Shown here in pieces: positions 17,508 to 25,964 of a stretch of DNA of 64,000 nucleotides. The notes under the pieces are model-generated. The model did no database searches and had not been told where the DNA came from. It saw only the letters and a list, made by a program, of their open reading frames with translations. Each line of letters starts with the position of its first letter. Position 1 is the first letter of the stretch. The DNA lies in NCBI RefSeq assembly GCF_020622265.1, contig NZ_JACNMQ010000002.1, positions 248,001-312,000 of the forward strand, in the 5' to 3' direction. The DNA is from Halomonas sp. M20 (GTDB taxonomy: Bacteria; Pseudomonadota; Gammaproteobacteria; Pseudomonadales; Halomonadaceae). The position numbers and the translations under genes are program-made.

Positions 17508-18658
17508 TGCGGCTCTCCCACCAGGCCATCTCCACTGGCGTCATCCACACCTGCCGTCTCCACCTCGACCAAGATGTCATCGGCGTAGAACCGTGTCCAA
17601 GACTCGGGAAACAACAGACCGACCTCACCGCTCGGCACCGCACGGTCCTCTTCAATGCGTGCCTTGATGAACAAGGGTTTGTCACCCCCTACAAGCCGCA
17701 GATCAAGAATCTTGTAGGTACCCAGATCTTGTACCAGATCGATCCTGGCACGCAGATGCGCTTGCTCGGGCGCTACCAGTTGCACGAACTCGGGGCGGAT
17801 GCCCAGCCTGAGCGATCGGGAGGAGTGCCCCGCCAGGGCGTCACGTACGGCCGGAGCCAGCGGCAAGTCGACGCCGGCTACGCGCACGCCCGTCTCGCTC
17901 GACGTTGCCTCGAGCAGGTTCATGCCGGGGCTACCGATGAAGTAACCGACGAAGGTGTGGGCAGGGTTCTCGAACAGCTCTCGGGGCGTACCGAACTGCA
18001 CGATCTGGCCGTCGTACATGACCGCGATCTTATCGGCGAAGGTGGAGGCCTCGAGTTGATCGTGGGTCACGTAGACCATGGTGATGTTGAAGCGCTCGTG
18101 AATCTGCTTGAGCTTGCGGCGCAGACGCCATTTGAGCTGCGGATCGATTACCGTCAGCGGCTCGTCGAACAGGATCGCCGCCACGTCGTCCCGCACCAGG
18201 CCACGGCCCATAGAGACCTTCTGCTTCTCGTCCGCGGTCAGGTTGCGCGCCTTGCGATGCAGCAGATCTTCGATCTCCAGGGACTCGGCCACCTCCCGAA
18301 CCCGCTCCTTGATCTTGCCCGACGGCTGACGCTGATTGCGTAGTGGAAACGCCAGGTTGTCATACACCGTCATGGTGTCGTAGATCACCGGAAACTGGAA
18401 AACCTGAGCAATGTTGCGCTGTTGCGGCGTCAGGCCATTGACCGACTGCCCGTCGTACAACACCTTACCCTCGGAGGGTTCGAGCAGCCCGGAGATGATA
18501 TTCAGCAGGGTACTCTTGCCACAGCCGGAAGGCCCCAGCAACGCATAGGCGCCGCCCTGCTCCCAAACGTGCTCCATACGGCGCAGTGCGTAATCCTCGG
18601 GCCCGTGAGGGTTGGCCTGATAACTATGGGCCAGCTGCTCAAGACGAATTTCCGCCAT
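17504..18658 (-). CDS. glpT: Glycerol-type ABC transporter ATP-binding protein with degenerate signature
   Basis: A 384-residue ATPase of the MalK/UgpC type: an N-terminal nucleotide-binding domain and a C-terminal TOBE-like domain. Walker A is intact (GPSGCGKSTLLN), Walker B is LFDEPLTVID and the switch His is in YVTHDQLEA. The ABC signature, normally LSGGQ, reads LTADEKQKVSMGRG, a degenerate version. The partner ATPase encoded upstream has a normal signature, so the pair probably forms an asymmetric heterodimer with one competent and one weak ATP site. It lies 13 bases downstream of that gene. Confidence 0.88.
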   Translation of the reverse strand: MAEIRLEQLAHSYQANPHGPEDYALRRMEHVWEQGGAYALLGPSGCGKSTLLNIISGLLEPSEGKVLYDGQSVNGLTPQQRNIAQVFQFPVIYDTMTVYDNLAFPLRNQRQPSGKIKERVREVAESLEIEDLLHRKARNLTADEKQKVSMGRGLVRDDVAAILFDEPLTVIDPQLKWRLRRKLKQIHERFNITMVYVTHDQLEASTFADKIAVMYDGQIVQFGTPRELFENPAHTFVGYFIGSPGMNLLEATSSETGVRVAGVDLPLAPAVRDALAGHSSRSLRLGIRPEFVQLVAPEQAHLRARIDLVQDLGTYKILDLRLVGGDKPLFIKARIEEDRAVPSGEVGLLFPESWTRFYADDILVEVETAGVDDASGDGLVGEPQ

Positions 18659-18671
18659 GGTGTCTTTTCAC

Positions 18672-19760
18672 TCATGCTTGTTTTTGGATTTGGCCGGGCG
18701 CATGAACCAGATCGCCGTGCTTATCGAAAATGAACAGCTTGTGACTGGGCGCATGGACGCGAACCTCATCATCCACTTGGAACTCGTGGATACCGCTCAG
18801 ATGCAGCACCAGATCGAAGGCGTCACTGCTTACGTGCAAAAAAGTCTCGGAACCACTGATCTCGGCAACGCCAACGACCATCCGGAACGACAGGTCATCC
18901 TCTCTCTTCCGATTCAAACCCAGATGACTGGGCCGAACACCCAGGCGATAACGCCCTGGCTTCAGCTGTGCCAAGGGCGGTGGAATCGCGAAGGTCGAGC
19001 GATCGATAATCAACTCGCTATTGCGTAGTTCGACATCCATCAAATTGATAGGCGGCTCGCCGAACAGCGACGCCGCTTCGACGGTTTCGGGGTGATGGTA
19101 GACATGATCGCTGGGGCCGCTCTGCAGGATTCGGCCTTCATGGATCAGCGTCGTGGTATCGCCAAGGGCCAGGGCCTCGCCGGGCTCGGTGGTCGCATAG
19201 ACAGCAATGGTGTTGCGCGCATGAAACAGCTTGCGCATCTCCAGCCGCAGCTCCTCGCGCAGCTTATAGTCAAGATTGACCAGAGGCTCATCGAACAGCA
19301 CCAGATCGGCCTCCTTGACCAGCGCGCGGGCCATGGCGGTGCGCTGCTGCTGTCCACCGGAAAGCTCCTGGGGGTAGCGTCCCAGCAGATGCTCGATACG
19401 CAGCATACCGGCGATCTCCTCAACCCGGCGTCGGATCTCCTGCTTGGGCACCTTGGCCAGCTTGAGCGGCGAGGCAATATTGTCGAAGACAGTCAGTGTC
19501 GGGTAGTTGATGAACTGCTGATAGACCATCGACACATTGCGCTGCCGCACCGATACGCCGGTCATGTCACGACCGTTGAGCAGCACTCTACCGCGACTCG
19601 GGGCATCCAGCCCTGCCACCAGGCGCATCAAGGAGGTCTTGCCCGATAAGGTATGCCCCAGCAACACATTGAAAGTGCCGGACTCTAGGGTCAGATTGGC
19701 ATCGATGATGTGCTTCTCACCGCTTACGGTTCGCTCGATATGCTCAAGTGACAGGGCCAT
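18672..19760 (-). CDS. glpS: Glycerol-type ABC transporter ATP-binding protein, first subunit
   Basis: A 362-residue ATPase and first gene of the six-gene operon. Walker A is the family's unusual GHTLSGKTSLMR, the signature is a full LSGGQQQRTAMARAL and Walker B is LVLFDEPLVNLD. The residue after Walker B is the asparagine-leucine-aspartate D-loop; the switch region has YATTEPGEAL, where the usual switch histidine of YVTHD is replaced. So each of the two ATPases lacks an element that the other supplies. A C-terminal TOBE-like domain follows. The promoter must lie in the AT-rich region 19761-19945. Confidence 0.88.
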   Translation of the reverse strand: MALSLEHIERTVSGEKHIIDANLTLESGTFNVLLGHTLSGKTSLMRLVAGLDAPSRGRVLLNGRDMTGVSVRQRNVSMVYQQFINYPTLTVFDNIASPLKLAKVPKQEIRRRVEEIAGMLRIEHLLGRYPQELSGGQQQRTAMARALVKEADLVLFDEPLVNLDYKLREELRLEMRKLFHARNTIAVYATTEPGEALALGDTTTLIHEGRILQSGPSDHVYHHPETVEAASLFGEPPINLMDVELRNSELIIDRSTFAIPPPLAQLKPGRYRLGVRPSHLGLNRKREDDLSFRMVVGVAEISGSETFLHVSSDAFDLVLHLSGIHEFQVDDEVRVHAPSHKLFIFDKHGDLVHAPGQIQKQA

Positions 19761-19891
19761 GAATTATTATTTTCCCTTCGGATTAGCACATCAAAAGATC
19801 ATGGGCGAACATCCTGCCAAGCGCAAAAAGAGATTTTTCGCCTATTGCTGAATAATCTTAATTTCTTGTATTTATTAAAAATAAAAGCAGG

Positions 19892-19905
19892 TATACCTTG
19901 GTATA
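19892..19905. promoter_or_regulatory. Operator-like inverted repeat upstream of the glycerol-type operon
   Basis: TATACC-TT-GGTATA, a 6-bp inverted repeat with a 2-base centre, 132 bases upstream of the first ATPase gene within an AT-rich stretch (19850-19910). The placement suits a repressor or activator site. No regulator gene is adjacent, so the protein is unknown. Confidence 0.4.
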
Positions 19906-19945
19906 AGTAGTTCGTTCAGTGATTTGAGCGTACTTGAATAACTAA

Positions 19946-20122
19946 CGAACCTTCTCCTACCTGCGCAGCCTGAGTATCGCCACCTCGCCCCAGGCCAAGG
20001 TGTTGGTCACCGGCCATCGCAACGATGGTGGCATAACCGTCTATCGCTATGATTCTGAGCGACGCACCCTGAACAAGGAGGGGTGGGCGAATAGTCTTAA
20101 GTCTATTTTGAATGAGACATAG
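19946..20122 (+). pseudogene. C-terminal remnant of a beta-propeller (lactonase-like) gene
   Basis: A 58-codon open stretch with no start codon of its own in context. It encodes a protein-like sequence with the blade pattern of seven-bladed propeller lactonases: SIATSPQAKVLVTGHRNDGG then ITVYRYDSERRTL, ending in a stop at 20120. An in-frame stop at 19943 closes it upstream. It looks like the last blade of a deleted gene. Nothing else is seen between the operon start at 19760 and the fusion gene at 20215 apart from the inverted repeat noted above. Confidence 0.45.
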
Positions 20123-20214
20123 CTGTGAGACTTTATGGCGCGTCGATGTCCTGCCGCATGGCCAGTGCGTGTTATCATCGGCGCATTAATTCTCGACCAG
20201 GATTCCAGACACTC

Positions 20215-21792
20215 ATGTCCCTAGACGACCTTCTTCTTAACTTACGCAATCTAGAGTCGGAGGATTACCCACAGCTCAAGACCTTGATGGATAGCATCTA
20301 CGATGACATCGGCGGCGCTTGGTCAAAATCCACCATCGACAAGCTGATCGACGAGTTTCCCGACGGCCAGATTCTCATCGAGGACGACGATCGTATCGTC
20401 GGGGTGGCACTGACGGCACGCGTTGACTACGACGAGTTTTCCAATCCACACAAGTACGACGACCTGATCGGACACCGCGAGATCATTCTCAATGCGGCGG
20501 ATGGCGATGCGCTCTACGGCCTGGATGTACTGATCAACCCAGCCTATCGCGGCCATCGACTGGGGCGCCGCCTTTACGAGGCACGCAAGGATCTGTGCCG
20601 CTCGATGAACCTGCGCGCCATTCTCGCCGGCGGGCGCATTCCCAACTATCACCTGCATGCTGACGTGATGTCGCCCAGTGCCTATCTGGATGCCGTGGCG
20701 CGCAAGGAGATACACGACCCTATTCTGTCGTTCCAGCTGGCCAATGACTTCCTGGTCAAGCGCCTGCTGCGCAAGTATTTGCCGGAAGACGAGAAGTCCC
20801 AGGGCTATGCCACGCTTCTCGAGTGGAACAACATTCTTTACGAACCCGCGGAACGCATAATCGAGAACCGCAAGACCCAGGTGCGGGTCGGTGCGGTACA
20901 GTGGCAGATGCGCGAATTCGCCTCGGTGGAGTCGGTACTCCAGCAGGTCGAGTATTTCGTCGACGCGGTCGCCGATTATCAAAGCGATTTCGTGGTATTT
21001 CCCGAGCTGTTCAATACCCCGTTGATGGGCCTGACCGATCAATCCGATCAAATACAGGCGATTCACTTTCTTGCCGGCTTCACGGAACGCTTCAAGACCG
21101 AAATTTCGCGCATGGCAGTTTCCTACAATATCAACATCATCGCCGGTTCGATGATGGAAGTGGGAGAAGACGGTCGCCTGTACAATGTATCCTACTTGTG
21201 TCATCGGGATGGCGGGACGGAGCGGCAGTCCAAGCTGCATATCACGCCTCAGGAGCGCCGTGATTGGGTCGTGGAAGGCGGCGACGAACTGCAGGTCTTC
21301 GATACCGATGCCGGACGGGTGGGCATTCTGATCTGCTATGACGTCGAGTTTCCGGAGCTTCCCCGGTTGCTCGCGGAGCAGGACATGGACGTTCTGTTCG
21401 TGCCGTTCTGGACCGATACCAAGAACAGCTATTTACGCGTGCGCCACTGTGCCCAGGCCCGGGCCATCGAGAACGAGTGCTATGTGGTGCTGTGTGGCAG
21501 CGTCGGCAACGTGCCCTCGATCGAGAATCTGGATATCCAGTACGCTCAGTCCTCGGTGTTCTCGCCTTCGGATTTCGCCTTTCCACACGATGCAGTGATG
21601 TCGGAATCCACGCCGAATACCGAAATGGTGATCTTCTCCGATCTGGATCTGACACGGCTCAAGGTGGTGCGCTCGGAAGGTTCGGTCACCAACCTGAAGG
21701 ATCGGCGCAAGGATCTATTCGATCTACGCCTGCGGGACTGGTCCTGGAAGTCCGGGGGTCGATTGACCGGTAACCGTCAGGACGAAAGCTAA
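20215..21792 (+). CDS. Bifunctional GNAT acetyltransferase / carbon-nitrogen hydrolase
   Basis: A 525-residue two-domain protein. Residues 1 to about 210 are a GNAT acetyltransferase (LDVLINPAYRGHRLGRRLYEARK is the acetyl-CoA motif). From about residue 215 a nitrilase-superfamily amidase follows with all three catalytic residues: Glu264 in FPELFN, Lys340 in KLHITPQERR, Cys374 in ICYDVEFPE. The superfamily hydrolyses amides or nitriles through the cysteine thiol. The start at 20215 (MSLDDLLLNL) is preferred over the in-frame ATG at 20125, whose extra residues do not look like protein. The M90 peptidase gene begins 8 bases after the stop, so the two form an operon. The joint substrate is unknown. 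Confidence 0.88.
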   Translation: MSLDDLLLNLRNLESEDYPQLKTLMDSIYDDIGGAWSKSTIDKLIDEFPDGQILIEDDDRIVGVALTARVDYDEFSNPHKYDDLIGHREIILNAADGDALYGLDVLINPAYRGHRLGRRLYEARKDLCRSMNLRAILAGGRIPNYHLHADVMSPSAYLDAVARKEIHDPILSFQLANDFLVKRLLRKYLPEDEKSQGYATLLEWNNILYEPAERIIENRKTQVRVGAVQWQMREFASVESVLQQVEYFVDAVADYQSDFVVFPELFNTPLMGLTDQSDQIQAIHFLAGFTERFKTEISRMAVSYNINIIAGSMMEVGEDGRLYNVSYLCHRDGGTERQSKLHITPQERRDWVVEGGDELQVFDTDAGRVGILICYDVEFPELPRLLAEQDMDVLFVPFWTDTKNSYLRVRHCAQARAIENECYVVLCGSVGNVPSIENLDIQYAQSSVFSPSDFAFPHDAVMSESTPNTEMVIFSDLDLTRLKVVRSEGSVTNLKDRRKDLFDLRLRDWSWKSGGRLTGNRQDES

Positions 21793-21800
21793 TCCCCGCC

Positions 21801-22661
21801 ATGCTGCACCGGTGGCGTCAATGGCGGGCGAAGCGGTTTATCGCCCGCCATCCGTTTCCGCAGCAGGCTTGGCAGGAAGTGCGCTCGAATCTACCGCTCA
21901 TCGAGGCGCTGGATGACGAGGCGGCCAAGCGCCTGGGCCTGCGGGCCTGGTACCTGCTGCACAGGAAACGTCTCTCGATCCCGGAGGGTCACGATGTCGA
22001 CCTGCCGACCCGGCTTGGGCTATTTGCTCAGGCGAGTCTGCTGACCCTGGGCTGGAGCGATGCGGACGCGGAAGATGCCTTCGCCAACGTGCATGAAGTA
22101 CTGCTGCTACCGGATGTTTTCCGTCGCCGGGCAAGCGCCATGGACGATGCCGGTGTGATACATGAATACCCCGATGAGCGTATCGGCGAGACCTGGTATC
22201 AGGGGCCGGTGGTGCTGTCCCTGGTCGACGTCATGGAAAGCGGCGACTGGAGTGGTTTCAATGTGATCATCCATGAGTTCGCCCACAAACTCGACATGGG
22301 CAATTCCCAGGAGGCGGAGGGTTTTCCACCGTTACCGGCGGACATGTCGGCATCGGTCTGGCATCGGGTATTCAGTGCCGTATGGGACGACCTGCAGGAA
22401 CACCTGGCCCGGGGTAAGAATCCTCCCATTGATGATTACGCAGCAAGTGACCCAGGCGAATGCTTTGCCGTGTGCTGCGAATACTTCTTTACCGCCCCGC
22501 AAGTACTGGTGCGCGCCTATCCAGAACTCTATTCGCTGCTCGAACACTACTTTCAGCAGTCACCGCTAAAACGCCTGACGCCAACTGGCCAACCCGATCA
22601 CTCCGGCGACGTGGACCAGACTCGGGAGCGCTCTGGCGGTTTCGAGTCAGGACACTTCTGA
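21801..22661 (+). CDS. mtfA: Zinc peptidase of the M90/MtfA family
   Basis: A 286-residue protein of the MtfA (YeeI) family. The zinc motif is HEFAHKLD at residues 158-165, with a downstream Glu in the conserved DPGECFAVCCEYFF segment. MtfA in E. coli binds the Mlc repressor and has aminopeptidase activity, linking it to glucose PTS control; whether Mlc exists here is not shown. Length is slightly above the usual 265 because of a charged tail that overlaps, tail to tail, the end of the opposite-strand small gene (22598-22957). Confidence 0.9.
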   Translation: MLHRWRQWRAKRFIARHPFPQQAWQEVRSNLPLIEALDDEAAKRLGLRAWYLLHRKRLSIPEGHDVDLPTRLGLFAQASLLTLGWSDADAEDAFANVHEVLLLPDVFRRRASAMDDAGVIHEYPDERIGETWYQGPVVLSLVDVMESGDWSGFNVIIHEFAHKLDMGNSQEAEGFPPLPADMSASVWHRVFSAVWDDLQEHLARGKNPPIDDYAASDPGECFAVCCEYFFTAPQVLVRAYPELYSLLEHYFQQSPLKRLTPTGQPDHSGDVDQTRERSGGFESGHF

Positions 22662-22957
22662 TCCCGGGTCGACCAGGTCGTTCCGTTGGCCTGATGACAG
22701 ATACTGGGGCCGCCTTTGTCCTTGGCGCGTTCTCCGTTCCGATCGCCTTTGCGACGCCCATCAGGCATCGTCACAAGACGCGAGCCGTCGATGAAGATCT
22801 CCACGTCCTGTTGCCAGGTATGGCCGGTTCCGTGCCCAATCTCGCCGGCCATTGACTGACCCGACGTCAGCGCCAGCCCGCCCATCAGCGCGACGCCCAC
22901 TACAGCGACGATGGCGCTGTCGCGTACCCATTGAATTCCTTGTCGTTGCACTATCAT
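22598..22957 (-). CDS. Small secreted or anchored protein, unknown
   Basis: A 119-residue frame with a plausible N-terminal membrane segment or signal peptide (residues about 12-32, alanine/valine/glycine-rich, ending near SMAGE) and a charged, glycine-rich remainder with two cysteines (SICHQANG and DQKCPDSK). I do not recognise a family. AGGTG lies 5 bases before the ATG at 22957, which supports the start. It overlaps the 3' end of mtfA by 64 bases on the opposite strand, which is unusual and lowers confidence in its C-terminus. Confidence 0.5.
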   Translation of the reverse strand: MIVQRQGIQWVRDSAIVAVVGVALMGGLALTSGQSMAGEIGHGTGHTWQQDVEIFIDGSRLVTMPDGRRKGDRNGERAKDKGGPSICHQANGTTWSTRDQKCPDSKPPERSRVWSTSPE

Positions 22958-22961
22958 GTCT

Positions 22962-23864
22962 TCACCTTTGGCTTGTTCCCATGCGATGGTTATCTTTTCG
23001 GCTTGCCCCATCACTCAGCCACTCCCATAACAGCACCGCTTGCGAATGCGGTTCACGCTTTACCGGCCTGACCAGCCAGAAGCTCTCCTCCGTGGGCGCA
23101 GCATGATCAAAAGGCGCCACCAGATCGTTTCGCTCTCCCAACAAGCCCTGATGAATCAAGGCAACCCCGCCCCCTTGAGCGGCAAGGGTCAACGTCATGA
23201 TCTGGCTGTCGCAGGATAACGCCAGGCACCGAGTTTCGAACCCATCGATGCCTGCCTTTTCAAACCAGGCGGACCAGCCCACTGCAAAACCCGGCGCATG
23301 CAGTAGCGTTTCACCGGCAATATCGGCAGGAGTATGCAAGCGTTTCGCGGTCGCTGGAGAACAGACGGGCAGCATCGTTTCGCGCCCCAGAGACAAGCGC
23401 TCCACCCCTTCCCAATGGCCAAGGCCGTAGCGGATCTCGATATCCGCCCCTTCGGCACTGAAATCCTCCTGCCAGATGGCGCTGACCACATGCACCACAA
23501 TATCAGGATGACGCGCATGGAACGCCACCAAGCGCGGCGCCAGCCATATCTGCTGCATGACCGGCGTGGCACGCAGGATCACCGAGGCTTCAGGACGAGC
23601 CCCGAACACTTCCGCCGTACCTTCCCACAATCGCGAGAACGCCTCCTGAACGCTGGGAAGCCATGCCTGGCCGGCGGGCGTCAACGCCAGGCTTCGCGGA
23701 TAGCGTACAAAAAGCGCCTGCCCCAGGCGATCCTCGAGCAAGCGAATGCGCTGACTGATGGCCGACTGCGTAACCCCAAGCTCATGTCCTGCTCGGGTGA
23801 AGCTGAGCGTGCGAGCAGCGGCTTCGAAGGCCTGCATCCAGAGAATCGGTGGCAATGAATTCAT
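22962..23864 (-). CDS. LysR family transcriptional regulator (GcvA-like)
   Basis: A 300-residue DNA-binding regulator. The N-terminal winged helix is typical (FEAAARTLSFTRAGHELGVTQSAISQRIRLLEDRLG), with the GcvA-type start LPPILWMQAFEAAAR. The rest is a periplasmic-binding-like effector domain. It is divergent from a dioxygenase gene, with 123 bases between starts, the usual layout for a LysR protein controlling its neighbour. The ATG at 23864 or the one at 23879 could be the start. Confidence 0.9.
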   Translation of the reverse strand: MNSLPPILWMQAFEAAARTLSFTRAGHELGVTQSAISQRIRLLEDRLGQALFVRYPRSLALTPAGQAWLPSVQEAFSRLWEGTAEVFGARPEASVILRATPVMQQIWLAPRLVAFHARHPDIVVHVVSAIWQEDFSAEGADIEIRYGLGHWEGVERLSLGRETMLPVCSPATAKRLHTPADIAGETLLHAPGFAVGWSAWFEKAGIDGFETRCLALSCDSQIMTLTLAAQGGGVALIHQGLLGERNDLVAPFDHAAPTEESFWLVRPVKREPHSQAVLLWEWLSDGASRKDNHRMGTSQR

Positions 23865-23987
23865 GAACAAGTGTGCCATAAGCTGAGCTGGGCCATAGCC
23901 CCCAGATTAATCGTTTGTCCGCCTCCTGCAAAGAGAACAGGATGAGCCGGCAGCCAAGAGATGTTCCAACCTGCCCAGGAGCCAACG

Positions 23988-25172
23988 ATGTCCACGCCCT
24001 TGATCGAAATACCCGCCACCCAGCACCGTATCGACATGGGGGAACTATCCTCCTATGTCGGCGGACAGCAACTCACGGATATAAAGGCTGATGATGAATG
24101 CGTATCGCTGCGCTGGAATGATGCCAGCCAAGGGCATTTCCCACTGCTATGGCTGCGGGACCACTGCCCGTGCATCCAATGTCGCCATCCATTGACCCGG
24201 GAACGCTTGTTTGTCCCCCTGGCGGATATCGAGGTAGCGCCTCAGGCGACGCTGGTCAAGGGTAACCTTCGGCTGCAATGGGCCGATAGCCATGTCAGCC
24301 TGTTCGATGCTGTCTGGTTACATCAGCGACGCCCGGATAACGACATCGACCCTGTCGGCGAGCTACTCCGGATTCGGCGCCCCTGGTCCACGAACTTCGT
24401 CCCGACCCATGTGTTGCACGCGGATTCCATGTCCGAGGAAGGAGAACGTCACTGGCTAGAAACGCTACTGCGCGACGGCCTGGTGCTGCTCGACGAGGGC
24501 CCTCTTGCGGATGAGGAAGTCAGTCGGATTGCAAGGCGCATCGGTCCCATGCGGGCAAGCAATTTCGGGGCACGTTTCGATGTCTATTCAAAACCCAATC
24601 CCAACAACGCCGCCTACACGTCGATCGGCCTGGCCCTGCACTCCGATCTGCCCAACTGGCGCCAGCCGCCGGATATTCAGCTGCTTTACTGTCTGCAAAA
24701 CGACGCCGCAGGCGGGGAATCGCTCTTTGCCGATGGGTTTGCGGTGGCAGAAGCTTTGCGGCAAGCAGCCCCGCAAGCCTTTCGAACACTTTGCGAGACC
24801 CCCATCGATTTTCGGTTCCAGGATGAAGAACAGGACATCGGCATACGGGCACCGGTCATCGAACTGAATGCCACAGGCCAGCTTCGCGAGATTCGGTTCA
24901 GCAACTGGATTCGCGACACTCTACGGTTGCCATTTGATGAGATCAGCCCCTGGTACGCGGCCTTTCGTCAGTTCTGGCAACTGCTGCACGATCCAAAACA
25001 TCAGATCGAACTTGCCCTTGTGCCTGGCCAGATGGCCGCTTTCGACAATCGCCGGGTATTACACGGCCGACGCGCTTTTGATCCCACTACAGGCAAGCGC
25101 CATTTGCAGGGCACTTATCTGGATATCGACATGATCGAATCACGGCTGCGAGTGCTGCAACGGAACCCGTGA
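23988..25172 (+). CDS. Gamma-butyrobetaine dioxygenase-like Fe(II)/2-oxoglutarate oxygenase
   Basis: A 394-residue oxygenase with an N-terminal DUF971 domain (about residues 30-95, containing CPCIQCRHPLTRERL with zinc-ligand-type cysteines) and a C-terminal TauD/TfdA domain. The iron facial triad is visible: His-x-Asp in ALHSDLPNW and the distal His in NRRVLHGRRAF, followed by Arg for 2-oxoglutarate. This two-domain layout is that of gamma-butyrobetaine hydroxylase, which makes carnitine; other trimethylamine substrates are possible. Start chosen at 23988 because AGGAG lies 6 bases upstream. The divergent LysR gene is the probable regulator. Confidence 0.85.
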   Translation: MSTPLIEIPATQHRIDMGELSSYVGGQQLTDIKADDECVSLRWNDASQGHFPLLWLRDHCPCIQCRHPLTRERLFVPLADIEVAPQATLVKGNLRLQWADSHVSLFDAVWLHQRRPDNDIDPVGELLRIRRPWSTNFVPTHVLHADSMSEEGERHWLETLLRDGLVLLDEGPLADEEVSRIARRIGPMRASNFGARFDVYSKPNPNNAAYTSIGLALHSDLPNWRQPPDIQLLYCLQNDAAGGESLFADGFAVAEALRQAAPQAFRTLCETPIDFRFQDEEQDIGIRAPVIELNATGQLREIRFSNWIRDTLRLPFDEISPWYAAFRQFWQLLHDPKHQIELALVPGQMAAFDNRRVLHGRRAFDPTTGKRHLQGTYLDIDMIESRLRVLQRNP

Positions 25173-25247
25173 CAAAACAGGCATTGGCCAGCACGGATGG
25201 CACGGGTATCCTAAGCGCGACTTCCATGAGCGGATTTGATTATTGCC

Positions 25248-25934
25248 ATGTCGCGCCAGCTGATCACCGTTGTTGCAGTATTAGCCGTGCTGGCCAGCCT
25301 GGGTCTGCTGTGGCAGTGGCTCGCCATGCACGACGTGCTAAGCGCCGAACGCTTGTACGGCTTTATCGATTACGCCTCGGCTTGGCGGGATTCCCCGTTG
25401 GCAGTACTGATCGTGACGGGTGTCTACGTCCTTGCCTCGCTGGTAATGTTTCCATTGAGCATCCTGGTCGCCGTCACAGGACTGCTATTCGGCCCCTGGT
25501 GGGGGTTCGGCTACTCTCTGATTGGTAGTCTGGCGACGTCCGTAGTCACTTTTTGGCTGGGACACCGATTGGGTCGCGATGCGCTGTTGCGTTACGGTGG
25601 TCAACGGCTGAACAAGGTTGCCCGGCTGCTCGCAGGGCGTGGTGTGCGTACTATGACCCTTATCAATCTGCTGCCCTTGGCGCCCTTTACACTGACCAAC
25701 ATGCTTGCCGGAGCCTTTCATCTGAAGTTCCGCGATTACATGCTGGGGTCCTTGATCGGCATCATTCCTGGGCTACTCGGCATTTCCCTACTGGGTAGCC
25801 AGTTAGGATCGCTCTTCACCGCAGAGAACCGCAGCGAACTACTGTATGCCTTGGGGGGTATCATTCTGGCAGTTATCGTACTGATAGGCCTGAAGCGTTA
25901 CAGCACAAGGAAACAGCGCACCAAACGGTTGTAG
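25248..25934 (+). CDS. TVP38/TMEM64 family membrane protein
   Basis: A 228-residue inner-membrane protein of the SNARE-associated/DedA-like TVP38 family. Visible features are the first helix (VVAVLAVLASLGLLWQW), the FPLSILVAVTGLLFGPWWG segment and the family motif around GSLATSVVTFWLGHRLGR, then NLLPLAPFTLTNMLAGA. Relatives are implicated in lipid scrambling or membrane homeostasis; no specific role can be read. ATG at 25248 chosen; a TTG four codons upstream is an alternative. Convergent with the glycosyltransferase gene. Confidence 0.85.
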   Translation: MSRQLITVVAVLAVLASLGLLWQWLAMHDVLSAERLYGFIDYASAWRDSPLAVLIVTGVYVLASLVMFPLSILVAVTGLLFGPWWGFGYSLIGSLATSVVTFWLGHRLGRDALLRYGGQRLNKVARLLAGRGVRTMTLINLLPLAPFTLTNMLAGAFHLKFRDYMLGSLIGIIPGLLGISLLGSQLGSLFTAENRSELLYALGGIILAVIVLIGLKRYSTRKQRTKRL

Positions 25935-25964
25935 TAACCGGCAACTTGTTCCATGGGCATCGTT

